Shown in pieces: positions 53,336 through 61,575 of a stretch of 64,000 nucleotides of DNA; position 1 is the first letter of the stretch, and every line of letters begins with the position of its first letter. The notes beneath the pieces are model-generated. The model made no database searches and was not told where the DNA came from. It saw only the letters and a program-made list of their open reading frames with translations. This stretch comes from UBA7236 sp964463165. GTDB taxonomy: Bacteria; Bacteroidota; Bacteroidia; Chitinophagales; BACL12. The stretch is from positions 1 to 64,000 of the forward strand of contig CAYXBK010000008.1 in assembly GCA_964463165.1 (NCBI GenBank), given 5' to 3'. The position numbers were made by a program, and so were the translations under genes.

Positions 53336-54793
53336 ATGAATAGGCTATTATTTCTTTTTTTGTTATCCGGATTGAAATGTTTTTCCCAGTCGAATATTAT
53401 TTGGGATGAACCGGTGGTTGTAAGTGAAGCGGGTACGGGATATTATCATCCGCGAATCGGGTTGGATGCAAATTCAAATCCGGTTGTGATATGGGGATTT
53501 AACGAGCAGGTTTATTTTGCGAAATGGGATATCACCGATTTTACTTCGCCTGTTGTTTTAAATCCAATGGAAATTTCTGTTTTTGCAACCTCTTGGGCGG
53601 GTCCTGATCTGGCAACACACGGCGACACAATTTATGTTGTATATAAAGCAAATCCGGAAGACCTTGAAAGAATTTACCTTATTCACTCATACGACGGCGG
53701 AGTAAATTTTTCAGAACCTGTAATTGTCGATGCAATGCTGGGTGATGATATTTCCAGATTTCCTTCGGTGACTACGAACAGTGAAGGTCAGCCGCTTGTT
53801 TCTTTTATGAAATTAAACTCTTCGTTCGGTGAGCCCCGCTATGTGATTTCAAAATCAAATGACGGAGGAAATACTTTTGAAATGGATGTACCCGCAAGTG
53901 ATTTTTCCGGAGGTGAAGTTTGTGATTGTTGCCCCGCAGGAATTATTGCAAATGAAAATTATGTTGTGAATTTATATCGCGACAATCTCGATAATCTGCG
54001 CAATACATGGGCCGGAATTTCCAGCGACGGAGGAGAAATGTTTATGAACGGATTGCAGATCGATCAGACAAACTGGATCGTAAATGCATGCCCATCATCG
54101 GGACCTGACGGGATCATTATCGGCGATAGTTTGTATACCGTATTTATGAGTGCGGGAAATGGAACAAACAGAGTTTATTTTTCGGGCGCTTCACTCACCG
54201 GACTTTCAGATGGAGAAGATATCAGGTTAAAAAATGATTTTGACGGATTAATGGTTCAGAATTATCCGAGAATTGCAAATTATGGAGATGCAGCCGCAGT
54301 TGTTTGGAAACAAAATGCAAATTCATCTTCCGAAATTCCGCTATTGTATACAAAGGATATTTCAAACGGGTTTCCCGCAGATTACGACACGGTTGCATTC
54401 ATGGATATTTACGGACTTGAAAATGCAGATGTGGCAGTTTCGTCTGACGCCGTGCATGTTGTTTGGCAAAACAGCAGCACAGATCAGGTGCTTTATCGCA
54501 AAGGCATTTATGAAAATCCGGATATCATCATTGAAAATGATAAAACAACTGGAGCACAATTACGTATCATTCCGAATCCATCACATAATGAATCTGTAAT
54601 TTCAATTGACGGAATCAGCCAAATTGAAAGTATTCGGATCTTCAGATTGGATGCTTCGGTTCTTTTTGAAAAAACGCACATAAATTCTCCGGATTATAAA
54701 ATAGAAACGAAAAATTTTACACCCGGCACCTATATCATTTCCGTTACCGACAAAGCGGGCAATGCATATAATAAAACATTTATGAAAATCTAA
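53336..54793 (+). CDS. T9SS-sorted sialidase-like BNR propeller protein
   Basis: 485 residues with a signal peptide ending at CFSQ. Asp-box-like repeats (HSYDGGVNF, SKSNDGGNTF, GISSDGGEMF) suggest a sialidase-type propeller, but the catalytic Arg triad is not evident, so an enzyme call is not justified. A CDCCP motif lies near 200. The C-terminal 75 residues are a T9SS sorting domain (IIPNPSHNESVISI, then TPGTYIISVTDKAG). It starts 13 bp after pepD. Confidence 0.82.
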   Translation: MNRLLFLFLLSGLKCFSQSNIIWDEPVVVSEAGTGYYHPRIGLDANSNPVVIWGFNEQVYFAKWDITDFTSPVVLNPMEISVFATSWAGPDLATHGDTIYVVYKANPEDLERIYLIHSYDGGVNFSEPVIVDAMLGDDISRFPSVTTNSEGQPLVSFMKLNSSFGEPRYVISKSNDGGNTFEMDVPASDFSGGEVCDCCPAGIIANENYVVNLYRDNLDNLRNTWAGISSDGGEMFMNGLQIDQTNWIVNACPSSGPDGIIIGDSLYTVFMSAGNGTNRVYFSGASLTGLSDGEDIRLKNDFDGLMVQNYPRIANYGDAAAVVWKQNANSSSEIPLLYTKDISNGFPADYDTVAFMDIYGLENADVAVSSDAVHVVWQNSSTDQVLYRKGIYENPDIIIENDKTTGAQLRIIPNPSHNESVISIDGISQIESIRIFRLDASVLFEKTHINSPDYKIETKNFTPGTYIISVTDKAGNAYNKTFMKI

Positions 54794-54843
54794 ACGGCGA
54801 TTTTACAGCCTGAAAAAAATCTCTGCGAATCAGTTTTGTTAAA

Positions 54844-56559
54844 TTACATTTTTACAAATTGCTGCGCAGACATTTCAATTCCGGCATTTATAATTATTGT
54901 ATAGATTCCGGCTGGCAAATCTTCGATATCGAGAATAAATGGATTCGTATCACGGATTAAAAAATTTTTAAATACTTTTCCTTCTGAATTTATTATCCGG
55001 AATGCATATTCTGAAAAATTCCGATCCATTTGAATTTTAATTGAATTTGCCGTGGGGTTTGGTGTAAGTTGAAAATCAAACAATTCATTCGACATGATTT
55101 GATTTGCGGAAGTATCGATCACAACAAAACTTCCCATCATACCATCATCTTCATGATGCAGCATATGGCAATGGTACATATATGGTACAACCGGATCGGC
55201 AAAATCTGCAAATTTTGTGATGACCTCCACGTATTCCATCGGCTTTACCAACACCACATCTTTTTTACCCTGCATTTGCAGAGGCACGGCAGCACCGTTT
55301 ATATTATCGATATAAAATTGAATGTCATGAATATGAAACGGATGCGCAATACCCGTATTATTTTCAATGCGCCATTTTTCGGTGCTGTTTAAATAAACTG
55401 TCTCATTAATTATTTCCATATCGAAATGATCTCCGTTAATATTAAACGGACCGTTCACCTGCATAACAGGATCCATCATTGCGTCGGGTTGGAGATTAAA
55501 TATTCTTGTATTTGTTTCCGGGTCAAAAGGTAAATTTTCTACCAATGTTGCAGGAATTGTTGTCGCCGGTTCAGGTGTTTGTGAAACCACATTGATTTGC
55601 AGAATTTGAAAATCAGCGCCATTTAACGGATTTAAATTATAATCCGGAATTTCGCCGCCCATCATACCCGTTACTGTTGCGGCGCCATAATAGCCATTCG
55701 CAAGTTCGGAGCTGTAACTTTTCAAATTAATTGTGTTTCCTTCTTTTCCCTGAAGGTCAATCAGAATTTCATATCGTTCTCCCGGGCCGATAATAAGTCT
55801 GGTTGCTTCGACAGAGTTATTCAATAATCCGCCGTCATTTCCGATAATAAAAAACGGGAGATCATCTGATAATCCTAAATTATAAACACGCATAGATGAA
55901 CCGTTTAAAATCCGGAATCTGATTAGTTGTGCCGGTGCATCCAGAAAAGGATGCGCTGTTCCGTTCACACAAATCAAAGTATCTTCCTGCGTAGCAATTG
56001 CAATCTGATTTAATATATCAAATGCTTTTGACTGGATCACAATTGGAAAATCATCAACACCATAATTCCGCGGCAACGTTAATTCCGCTTCTGCACTGTC
56101 TTTAACGATCAGCATGCCTGCGATCCCTCTCGAAACCTGCAAATCGGTTTTGCCTGCGCCATGCGGATGATACCAGAATGTTCCTGCATCATTTAATATT
56201 TGAAACGACGGGCTCCATGTTGTTCCCTGCTCAATGATTTGATGCGGACCGCCATCTTCCGATGCCGGCACATGTAATCCATGCCAGTGCATTGTTGTGG
56301 AATTACCTGATCCCGTTAAATCATTTGTAACATGCATTGTAACCCAGTCCCATTTATTTACAACGAGTGTGGGACCGAGTAAGGCTCCGTTAATTCCGTA
56401 AGTTGGCGTGGAAATTCCCGGCCAGAATTCTGTTGTTCCGTTTTGCACATCGAGATTGAATTCTGTACCCGTCAGCAGGGGAGGAATTGAAAGCGGATTC
56501 TGGGCAATCACTGCACCGAGTGAACAAAAAATAAAAACAGATGAAAAAAATCGTTTCAT
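54844..56559 (-). CDS. T9SS-sorted multicopper oxidase
   Basis: 571 residues with a signal peptide ending at VIAQ. All four copper blocks are present: HWHG at 91-94, HPH at 131-133, HPFHIH near 404, and HCHMLHHEDDGMM near 462 with the type 1 Cys and axial Met. The layout is that of the CueO/bilirubin-oxidase group. The last 85 residues are a T9SS sorting domain (LTPNPTANSIKIQM, then LPAGIYTIII), so it acts on the surface or outside. It overlaps the upstream T9SS gene by four bases. Cuprous or phenolic substrate oxidation is likely; copper tolerance is inferred. Confidence 0.93.
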   Translation of the reverse strand: MKRFFSSVFIFCSLGAVIAQNPLSIPPLLTGTEFNLDVQNGTTEFWPGISTPTYGINGALLGPTLVVNKWDWVTMHVTNDLTGSGNSTTMHWHGLHVPASEDGGPHQIIEQGTTWSPSFQILNDAGTFWYHPHGAGKTDLQVSRGIAGMLIVKDSAEAELTLPRNYGVDDFPIVIQSKAFDILNQIAIATQEDTLICVNGTAHPFLDAPAQLIRFRILNGSSMRVYNLGLSDDLPFFIIGNDGGLLNNSVEATRLIIGPGERYEILIDLQGKEGNTINLKSYSSELANGYYGAATVTGMMGGEIPDYNLNPLNGADFQILQINVVSQTPEPATTIPATLVENLPFDPETNTRIFNLQPDAMMDPVMQVNGPFNINGDHFDMEIINETVYLNSTEKWRIENNTGIAHPFHIHDIQFYIDNINGAAVPLQMQGKKDVVLVKPMEYVEVITKFADFADPVVPYMYHCHMLHHEDDGMMGSFVVIDTSANQIMSNELFDFQLTPNPTANSIKIQMDRNFSEYAFRIINSEGKVFKNFLIRDTNPFILDIEDLPAGIYTIIINAGIEMSAQQFVKM

Positions 56560-57266
56560 TTAATCGGATGGTTGATTAAAAACTGAATTGATTGTAAAAT
56601 TTTATTTTCACGGATGATTGATAAAAAATAAATACCATTTGGTAATGCACTTGTCTGCAGTTGACTGATATCCTCATTTGTATTACCGGAATAAATTTCC
56701 TGGCCGTACATATTTGTTATGGTGAATTCAAATCCCTGACTGAATTCTGTTTTAATCGTAATTGATTGATCGGCGGGATTTGGAAACAGATTCATTGAAT
56801 TCTTATTTACCGAATCATAAATTTTTGTCGGCGTCTCTGAAGAAATGATCCAGGTAAGTGTGTCCTGTTGATCAGGTGTGGATGCTTCCCAGATCCTGTA
56901 TTGAAAAAAACCGGTACCTGAAATTTCAAACGGATTTATGGCAACAGACATTAATCCGTAATCTCCGTTAAATACAGTATCCATTGTGCCGTTTAAAGGA
57001 AAGCCTGCATAACAATTTCCGTTATCGCATAAATTCGCTTCCCAGCCGACCGGTATTTCAACTGTAATTCTCTGCCAGCTGAATACCAGTTTGCCATTTG
57101 TCAAATTCGTTTGTTCGATATTAAAATGGTAGATATCGTTAAACGGAACCGTACCGGTAATTGTATCATTTGGTGAAATCGTATAATTCTGTGTAAATAA
57201 AATATTGGCGACTGCAATTAAAAAAGCAGTTGCCAATACATATTTTTTTATCATGCCGATCTTCAT
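56556..57266 (-). CDS. T9SS-sorted small secreted protein
   Basis: 236 residues. A signal peptide ends near LFTQ. Residues 30-150 form a beta-sandwich-like domain (YHFNIEQTNLTNGKLVFSWQRITVEIPVGWEANLCDNGNCYAGFP) with one Cys pair. The end is a T9SS domain (LFPNPADQSITIKT, then LPNGIYFLSIIREN). The function is unknown. It sits between the thioredoxin-like gene (1-bp gap) and the oxidase gene (4-bp overlap), so the three are co-translated and probably act together. Confidence 0.82.
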   Translation of the reverse strand: MKIGMIKKYVLATAFLIAVANILFTQNYTISPNDTITGTVPFNDIYHFNIEQTNLTNGKLVFSWQRITVEIPVGWEANLCDNGNCYAGFPLNGTMDTVFNGDYGLMSVAINPFEISGTGFFQYRIWEASTPDQQDTLTWIISSETPTKIYDSVNKNSMNLFPNPADQSITIKTEFSQGFEFTITNMYGQEIYSGNTNEDISQLQTSALPNGIYFLSIIRENKILQSIQFLINHPIK

Positions 57267-57267
57267 G

Positions 57268-58053
57268 TTAATGTGCGATCACAAAATTTTTGAAAGCAGA
57301 TTGATCTTCTGCGTTAATCCGGATCATATAAATACCATCGGGCAACATTGCAGTATCAAATGTTGTTTGTAGTATTTGTGTGTCGGATTGCTGATCCTGA
57401 ATCACGGAAATAATTTTTCCTGTGATATCAATTAATTCAATTTGCACATTTACATCCTGGCTGAATCCGGCTGTTAATTCAATTTGTTCATTTGCAGGAT
57501 TTGGAAAAACGTGCATCGAAGAAATAACTGAATTCAATTCATTCAAAGCTGTTGGACCCGCAAGCAAACCAAGAATTGAATCACGCATTTCTGTTGTATC
57601 ACTGTTTACGAAACTGAGTGTGGAGAACATCGTTCTGTGATCTGTTCCGCCGAGTAAAACTACTGTTGGCATTCCGAAACCGCCGTAATAAGCAACTGCA
57701 GTCGCACCGCTGTCCATCGGTTGATATAATGTAAGACCGTTGTCTTCGACCCATGAAACCGAATAATCGCATGTGGTTGAATTTTGAAACGGGAATGCAT
57801 AGGCGGTGATCATATCCGGATAAGTTGATAATATCGAATTTGACATTGTTTCTATTTTTTGAGCGACAGGAGGGCAAGCACCACAATCAGGCATATAAAA
57901 ATGCAGGATCACTGCTTTACCTGCGTCAAGATCTGCAAAAATATCCATTGGCATTCCGTAACAATCCGGGCCGCTGATCTGCATTGCCGTCTGGCTTTTT
58001 GCAATCATAATAAAACTGGTAAATGTGAAAAGAAGTAAAATCGATTTTTTCAT
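57268..58053 (-). CDS. T9SS-sorted thioredoxin-like protein
   Basis: 261 residues. A signal peptide ends at AKSQ. Residues 25-165 are a thioredoxin-fold domain with AVILHFYMPDCGACPP, the active-site pair C57-G-A-C60, and a cis-Pro region GMPTVVLLGG. The last 80 residues are a T9SS sorting domain (VFPNPANEQIELTA, then LPDGIYMIRINAED). This places a redox-active fold on the surface or outside the cell. It is the second gene of the operon ending in the multicopper oxidase. Confidence 0.88.
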   Translation of the reverse strand: MKKSILLLFTFTSFIMIAKSQTAMQISGPDCYGMPMDIFADLDAGKAVILHFYMPDCGACPPVAQKIETMSNSILSTYPDMITAYAFPFQNSTTCDYSVSWVEDNGLTLYQPMDSGATAVAYYGGFGMPTVVLLGGTDHRTMFSTLSFVNSDTTEMRDSILGLLAGPTALNELNSVISSMHVFPNPANEQIELTAGFSQDVNVQIELIDITGKIISVIQDQQSDTQILQTTFDTAMLPDGIYMIRINAEDQSAFKNFVIAH

Positions 58054-58153
58054 TTTGAATTCTTTAAATGTTTAATAAAATAAATTGTTTGATCAGATAT
58101 ATAAAGGAATTTCCTGACGGTATTTTCCGCAGGTCAATTCAGGAGAAACAAAT

Positions 58154-58564
58154 TCAAATCAGGAATGTTTGCACAAAAACGGAGATCCCGTCTTTCGGCG
58201 GCGGTGGATGAAAACCGGTAAAGAATGCTATTTCAGTCTGGTTTTTATTTTCTTTTAAAATAGGTGTTGAAGAAGAATATAATTCTGAAATAAAAGGAGG
58301 TTGAAATAACTGAACAACGTCAATCGAATGGAACTGTCCGATGGTTTGAAAAAAAGCTAAATGCTGATCCTGGCAATCTGTTTTTCCTTCCTGATTATTT
58401 TCAGGTTGTTGTGATTTGCAACAATCCGCAACAGCAGCAGCCGATTCATCGCAGCACATATAGAGGTCACTGATGCACAAACCCGAGCAAACATAGGTTT
58501 CCAAAATGGTGATCAGCATAAGAAAGCTGAGCCCTTTGACCATGTTTGAATTGAATTTGCGCAT
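58154..58564 (-). CDS. Small Cys-rich exported protein, first in the oxidase operon
   Basis: 136 residues with a hydrophobic leader (GLSFLMLITILETYVCSG). The cysteines CSGLCISDLYMCCDES and VADCCKS could bind metal, and a conserved-looking tail HPPPPKDGISVFVQTFLI follows. Proteins with a leader, a Cys cluster and a Pro-rich tail of this kind occur beside metal-resistance genes in Bacteroidota, which fits the oxidase downstream, but no function is proven. An alternative start is the Met at residue 8. It diverges from the oligopeptide-binding lipoprotein gene. Confidence 0.65.
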   Translation of the reverse strand: MRKFNSNMVKGLSFLMLITILETYVCSGLCISDLYMCCDESAAAVADCCKSQQPENNQEGKTDCQDQHLAFFQTIGQFHSIDVVQLFQPPFISELYSSSTPILKENKNQTEIAFFTGFHPPPPKDGISVFVQTFLI

Positions 58565-58657
58565 TTGCTGTGTAAATCTAACAAATTTATGCGTACCTGC
58601 TTACTGTTTGAATGGAAGATTCACTGTACTGGAATCCGGCAGAAGAATGTAGATAAG

Positions 58658-60349
58658 ATGCATGATACAGACGACCAAATAACAAAACCGCATCAGTATT
58701 TTTGTGCAATCAAACACACTTACAGAAATATCGTCTTTTTCGCTGCATTTTGGATTGCCTTGTCGGCACAGGGTTGCAAAAATGAAAACCCGAATGCAGA
58801 TAAAACCATTTTTAAGCTTAACCTTTCTGCCCCTGTTACTTCACTCGACCCGGCGTTTGCCAGTGACCAGCCAAATACATGGAGTGTAAATCAGTTGTAT
58901 AACGGACTTGTTCAGCTCGACAGAGATTTAAATGTAATTCCATGTATTGCATCAGGTTGGGAAATTGCAAATGACCGGATCCATTATACATTTCATTTGC
59001 GCACCGACGTCTATTTTCATGATGATGCCTGTTTCAGCGGCGGAAAGGGAAGAAAAGTAACTGCACAGGATATTGCTTATTCATTTCACAGGTTGATCGA
59101 CCCGGCAACTGCTGCAAGAGGTAACTGGGTATTTCAGGGAATTGTAGACAGCATTCTTCCATTTTTTGCATTGAACGATTCTACATTGCAGATTACACTG
59201 CAAAAACCTTTTGCACCTTTTTTACAGCGGCTGAGCATTCAATATTGTTCGGTTGTTCCGAAAGAAGCGATCGAAAAATATGGAAAAGATTTTCGCAGCC
59301 ATCCTGTCGGCACCGGCCCTTTTCAATTTATTAAATGGGAAGAAGGAGAATTATTGATCCTGCACAGGAACGGTAATTATTTTGAACGTGATGAAAATGG
59401 AAATCAATTGCCATATCTCGATGCGGTGAATATTCAGTTCATCACAAATAAATCAACAGAGTTTTTAAAATTTCTCAACAATGATCTTGATTTTGTGAGT
59501 GATATCGATGCTTCCATGAAAAACACAATTCTCACACAGGATGGAAATCTGCAGGAGAAATATGCAAATCAATTTAAACTCTTAAAAAGCCCTTATTTAA
59601 ATACCGAATATTTATCCATTTTAATGGATTCAACAGCTGCTGTCATGCAGCAAAATCCATTGCTTTACAAACATGTGCGGCAGGCTGTTAATTTCGGTTT
59701 CAACAGGAATGAAATGTTGTTGTTTCTGCGCAATAACCGGGGGATCGCCGCAACGGGTGGAATCGTACCTCCGAGTTTATTGCCTGATTCACTGAATCAG
59801 AATTATGGTTATGCTTTTGATCCGGATTCGGCATTGAAATTATTATCCGAAGCAGGATTTGAAAATGGTGTTGGATTACCTGAAATTATTTTGCATACAA
59901 CAGAGCAATATCAGGACATGGCGGTTTACATAAAAGACAAACTGGAAGATATTGGTATTGCAATTAAAATCGAAACTATTGACCCGCGAATTTTGAGAGA
60001 AATGCGATTAAATGAAACAACTTCATTTTTCCGCAGCAGCTGGATCGCAGATTATGCCGACGCAGAAAATTATCTCACTTTATTTTATGGTAAAAGTCCG
60101 GCGCCGCCAAATTATACACGATATCACAATGCGCAATATGATTCATTGTATGAAATTGCAATTGCTGAAACAAATGCAGATAAACGAGATACTTATTATT
60201 ATAAAATGGACAGCATCATGATTCAGGATGCGCCGATCGTTCCATTATTTTATGATGAGATCTATCGCTTTGTGCAAAATAATATTTCAGGCCTCGAACC
60301 GAATGCGCTGAATATGCTGGATTTGAAGAAGGTGGAAAAAGGCCACTAG
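58658..60349 (+). CDS. ABC transporter substrate-binding lipoprotein, family 5 (OppA/DppA-like)
   Basis: 563 residues from the Met at 58658; the open frame runs back to 58565 without a better start. The leader FFAAFWIALSAQGC gives an imperfect lipobox. The SBP_bac_5 signatures are LDPAFASDQPNTWSVNQLYNGL, YTFHLRTDVYFHDD, VTAQDIAYSFHRLIDP and GTGPFQFIKWEEGE. It would deliver peptides or similar solutes, but no permease or ATPase genes are nearby. Its TAG stop lies inside a period-7 array. Confidence 0.88.
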   Translation: MHDTDDQITKPHQYFCAIKHTYRNIVFFAAFWIALSAQGCKNENPNADKTIFKLNLSAPVTSLDPAFASDQPNTWSVNQLYNGLVQLDRDLNVIPCIASGWEIANDRIHYTFHLRTDVYFHDDACFSGGKGRKVTAQDIAYSFHRLIDPATAARGNWVFQGIVDSILPFFALNDSTLQITLQKPFAPFLQRLSIQYCSVVPKEAIEKYGKDFRSHPVGTGPFQFIKWEEGELLILHRNGNYFERDENGNQLPYLDAVNIQFITNKSTEFLKFLNNDLDFVSDIDASMKNTILTQDGNLQEKYANQFKLLKSPYLNTEYLSILMDSTAAVMQQNPLLYKHVRQAVNFGFNRNEMLLFLRNNRGIAATGGIVPPSLLPDSLNQNYGYAFDPDSALKLLSEAGFENGVGLPEIILHTTEQYQDMAVYIKDKLEDIGIAIKIETIDPRILREMRLNETTSFFRSSWIADYADAENYLTLFYGKSPAPPNYTRYHNAQYDSLYEIAIAETNADKRDTYYYKMDSIMIQDAPIVPLFYDEIYRFVQNNISGLEPNALNMLDLKKVEKGH

Positions 60350-60375
60350 CTGCTGGCCACTAGCCGCTAGCCGTG
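60341..60375 (+). repeat. Period-7 array (AGCYRCT) spanning a stop codon
   Basis: GGCCACT, AGCTGCT, GGCCACT, AGCCGCT, AGCCGTG in phase. The stop TAG (60347-60349) of the substrate-binding protein gene is formed at the junction of the first two units. Confidence 0.85.
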
Positions 60376-60431
60376 CGATGTTGACTAGTTTGGGAGATTG
60401 AATAGTTGTTAGTAAATAGTAATCAGATTGT

Positions 60432-60487
60432 AATAACCAGTAACCATCCGCAAGTAGCCAGCAGCTAGCAGCCAGCAGCCAGTAACA
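60432..60487 (-). repeat. Period-7 array, inverted copy of the AGCYRCT family
   Basis: On the plus strand: AATAACC, AGTAACC, ATCCGCA, AGTAGCC, AGCAGCT, AGCAGCC, AGCAGCC, AGTAACA, the reverse complement of the flanking family. It encodes the last seven residues and the stop (60465-60467) of the NUDIX gene. Confidence 0.85.
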
Positions 60488-60875
60488 TCCCCGCCACAAC
60501 CTTATCAATCGGCAAACTCACATCTTCCGCATTTAACTCATTCAAATCTTTCCAGAAAAATGTTATTTCTGATGTATTGAATTTTGAAAGATCTATTTCA
60601 TCTTCATAAATCACTCTATAATAAATACTGATGATCTGATCTGTGGAACGAAACATACTTTCAACAAAAAAATCAGTTGTATAAAAATGCGAGATATCTG
60701 AAATTATTATTCCAAGCTCTTCCTGAAATTCTCTTTTTAAACAATCAATTGTTCCCTCTCCAAATTCCAATCCGCCGCCGGGGAATTTAATCAGCTTATT
60801 ACCGAGAATAAATTCTTCACAAAGCAAAATTTTGTTTTGCTGAATCAAAAGGCCATATACTCTGACGTTAAACAT
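60465..60875 (-). CDS. NUDIX hydrolase
   Basis: 136 residues. The Nudix box is GGGLEFGEGTIDCLKREFQEELGI, matching Gx5Ex7REUxEExGU. The rest fits small nucleotide-diphosphate hydrolases, but the substrate cannot be called. The C-terminus MLLAAGC and the TAG stop are read from inverted period-7 units, and another array lies 8 bp upstream of the ATG, so the gene is bracketed by arrays in opposite orientation. Confidence 0.88.
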   Translation of the reverse strand: MFNVRVYGLLIQQNKILLCEEFILGNKLIKFPGGGLEFGEGTIDCLKREFQEELGIIISDISHFYTTDFFVESMFRSTDQIISIYYRVIYEDEIDLSKFNTSEITFFWKDLNELNAEDVSLPIDKVVAGMLLAAGC

Positions 60876-60882
60876 TTATTTT

Positions 60883-60966
60883 GGCTGCTGGTTGCTGGCC
60901 TCTAGCTACTAGCTACTAGCCGCTAGCTACTAGCTACTAGCCGCTAGCTACTAGCTACTAGCCTCT
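60883..60966 (+). repeat. Period-7 array with 21-bp higher-order repeat
   Basis: Twelve in-phase units: GGCTGCT, GGTTGCT, GGCCTCT, then AGCTACT, AGCTACT, AGCCGCT twice, AGCTACT, AGCTACT, AGCCTCT. The block AGCTACT-AGCTACT-AGCCGCT therefore repeats as a 21-bp unit. It fills the gap between the NUDIX start and the peroxiredoxin stop. Confidence 0.92.
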
Positions 60967-60978
60967 AACGGCGTCTAT

Positions 60979-61446
60979 TCACAATCCCTCCAACACTTTC
61001 TTTATCGCATCAAAATCCGGAATCTCACTTGCATTTTCGAGAATCTCGGTATACCGCACGATCCCTTCTTTATCAACTACGAATGCCGATCGTTTTGAAA
61101 CACCTTTTAATTCCATTCCCCAACGATCGTAAATACAACCATAGGTTTCAGAAACTATTTTGTTGAAATCACTCAATAATTTAAAATTCAGATTTTGTTG
61201 TTCTTTAAAAACTCTAAGTGAATAAGGTGAGTCTACACTGATTCCCAAAACTTCTGCCTGCATATTGTTATAAAAAGCAATATCATCTCTTGTTGCACAT
61301 AATTCTTTTGTGCAGGTTCCTGTAAATGCCCATGGAAAAAATAAAAGCAAAACATTTTTTCCCTTTAATTCACTCAATTTTAAAGGAGCCTTCTCTGTAT
61401 CATACATTAAAAAATCCGGTGCCTGTTGTCCGATCTCAATTTTCAT
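60979..61446 (-). CDS. Peroxiredoxin (AhpE-like)
   Basis: 155 residues of the AhpC/TSA fold. The peroxidatic motif is FPWAFTGTCTKELC, with the first Cys in the TxxC position. GISVDSPYSLRVFKEQ and SAFVVDKEGIVRY complete the fold. PWAFTGTCT points to the AhpE subgroup rather than Bcp. It reduces peroxides with a thiol partner; bacillithiol made via bshC could be one, which is inference. It diverges from the aquaporin gene. Confidence 0.9.
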   Translation of the reverse strand: MKIEIGQQAPDFLMYDTEKAPLKLSELKGKNVLLLFFPWAFTGTCTKELCATRDDIAFYNNMQAEVLGISVDSPYSLRVFKEQQNLNFKLLSDFNKIVSETYGCIYDRWGMELKGVSKRSAFVVDKEGIVRYTEILENASEIPDFDAIKKVLEGL

Positions 61447-61523
61447 TTGACTGATTTAGGTGTAAAAATAAAATTTGTCTGCTCTATAACATTCGTTTTG
61501 CACATTAGTTTTGGAAAAACCGG

Positions 61524-61554
61524 TTTGTTTGGGAAAATATAAATTCTACATTTG
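61524..61554 (+). promoter_or_regulatory. Promoter of the aquaporin gene
   Basis: TTTG (61524-61527), exactly 19 bp, then TACATTTG (61547-61554): a perfect match to the Bacteroidota primary promoter TTTG-N19-TAnnTTTG. Transcription would start near 61561, which excludes the upstream TTG at 61552 and fixes the ATG at 61576. Confidence 0.8.
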
Positions 61555-61575
61555 TTTCACTCAAAACCCAATCGT

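Noticed and set aside
60287..60508. 73-codon minus-strand frame with repeated YWLLA
   Set aside because: Encoded by the AGCYRCT arrays; no gene signal outside them.
60883..60966. CRISPR array
   Set aside because: Units are 7 bp with no spacers and no cas genes in the window; the same applies to all the other short arrays.
61552..61575. Upstream TTG start for the aquaporin
   Set aside because: The TTG lies inside the -7 promoter element, upstream of the likely transcription start.
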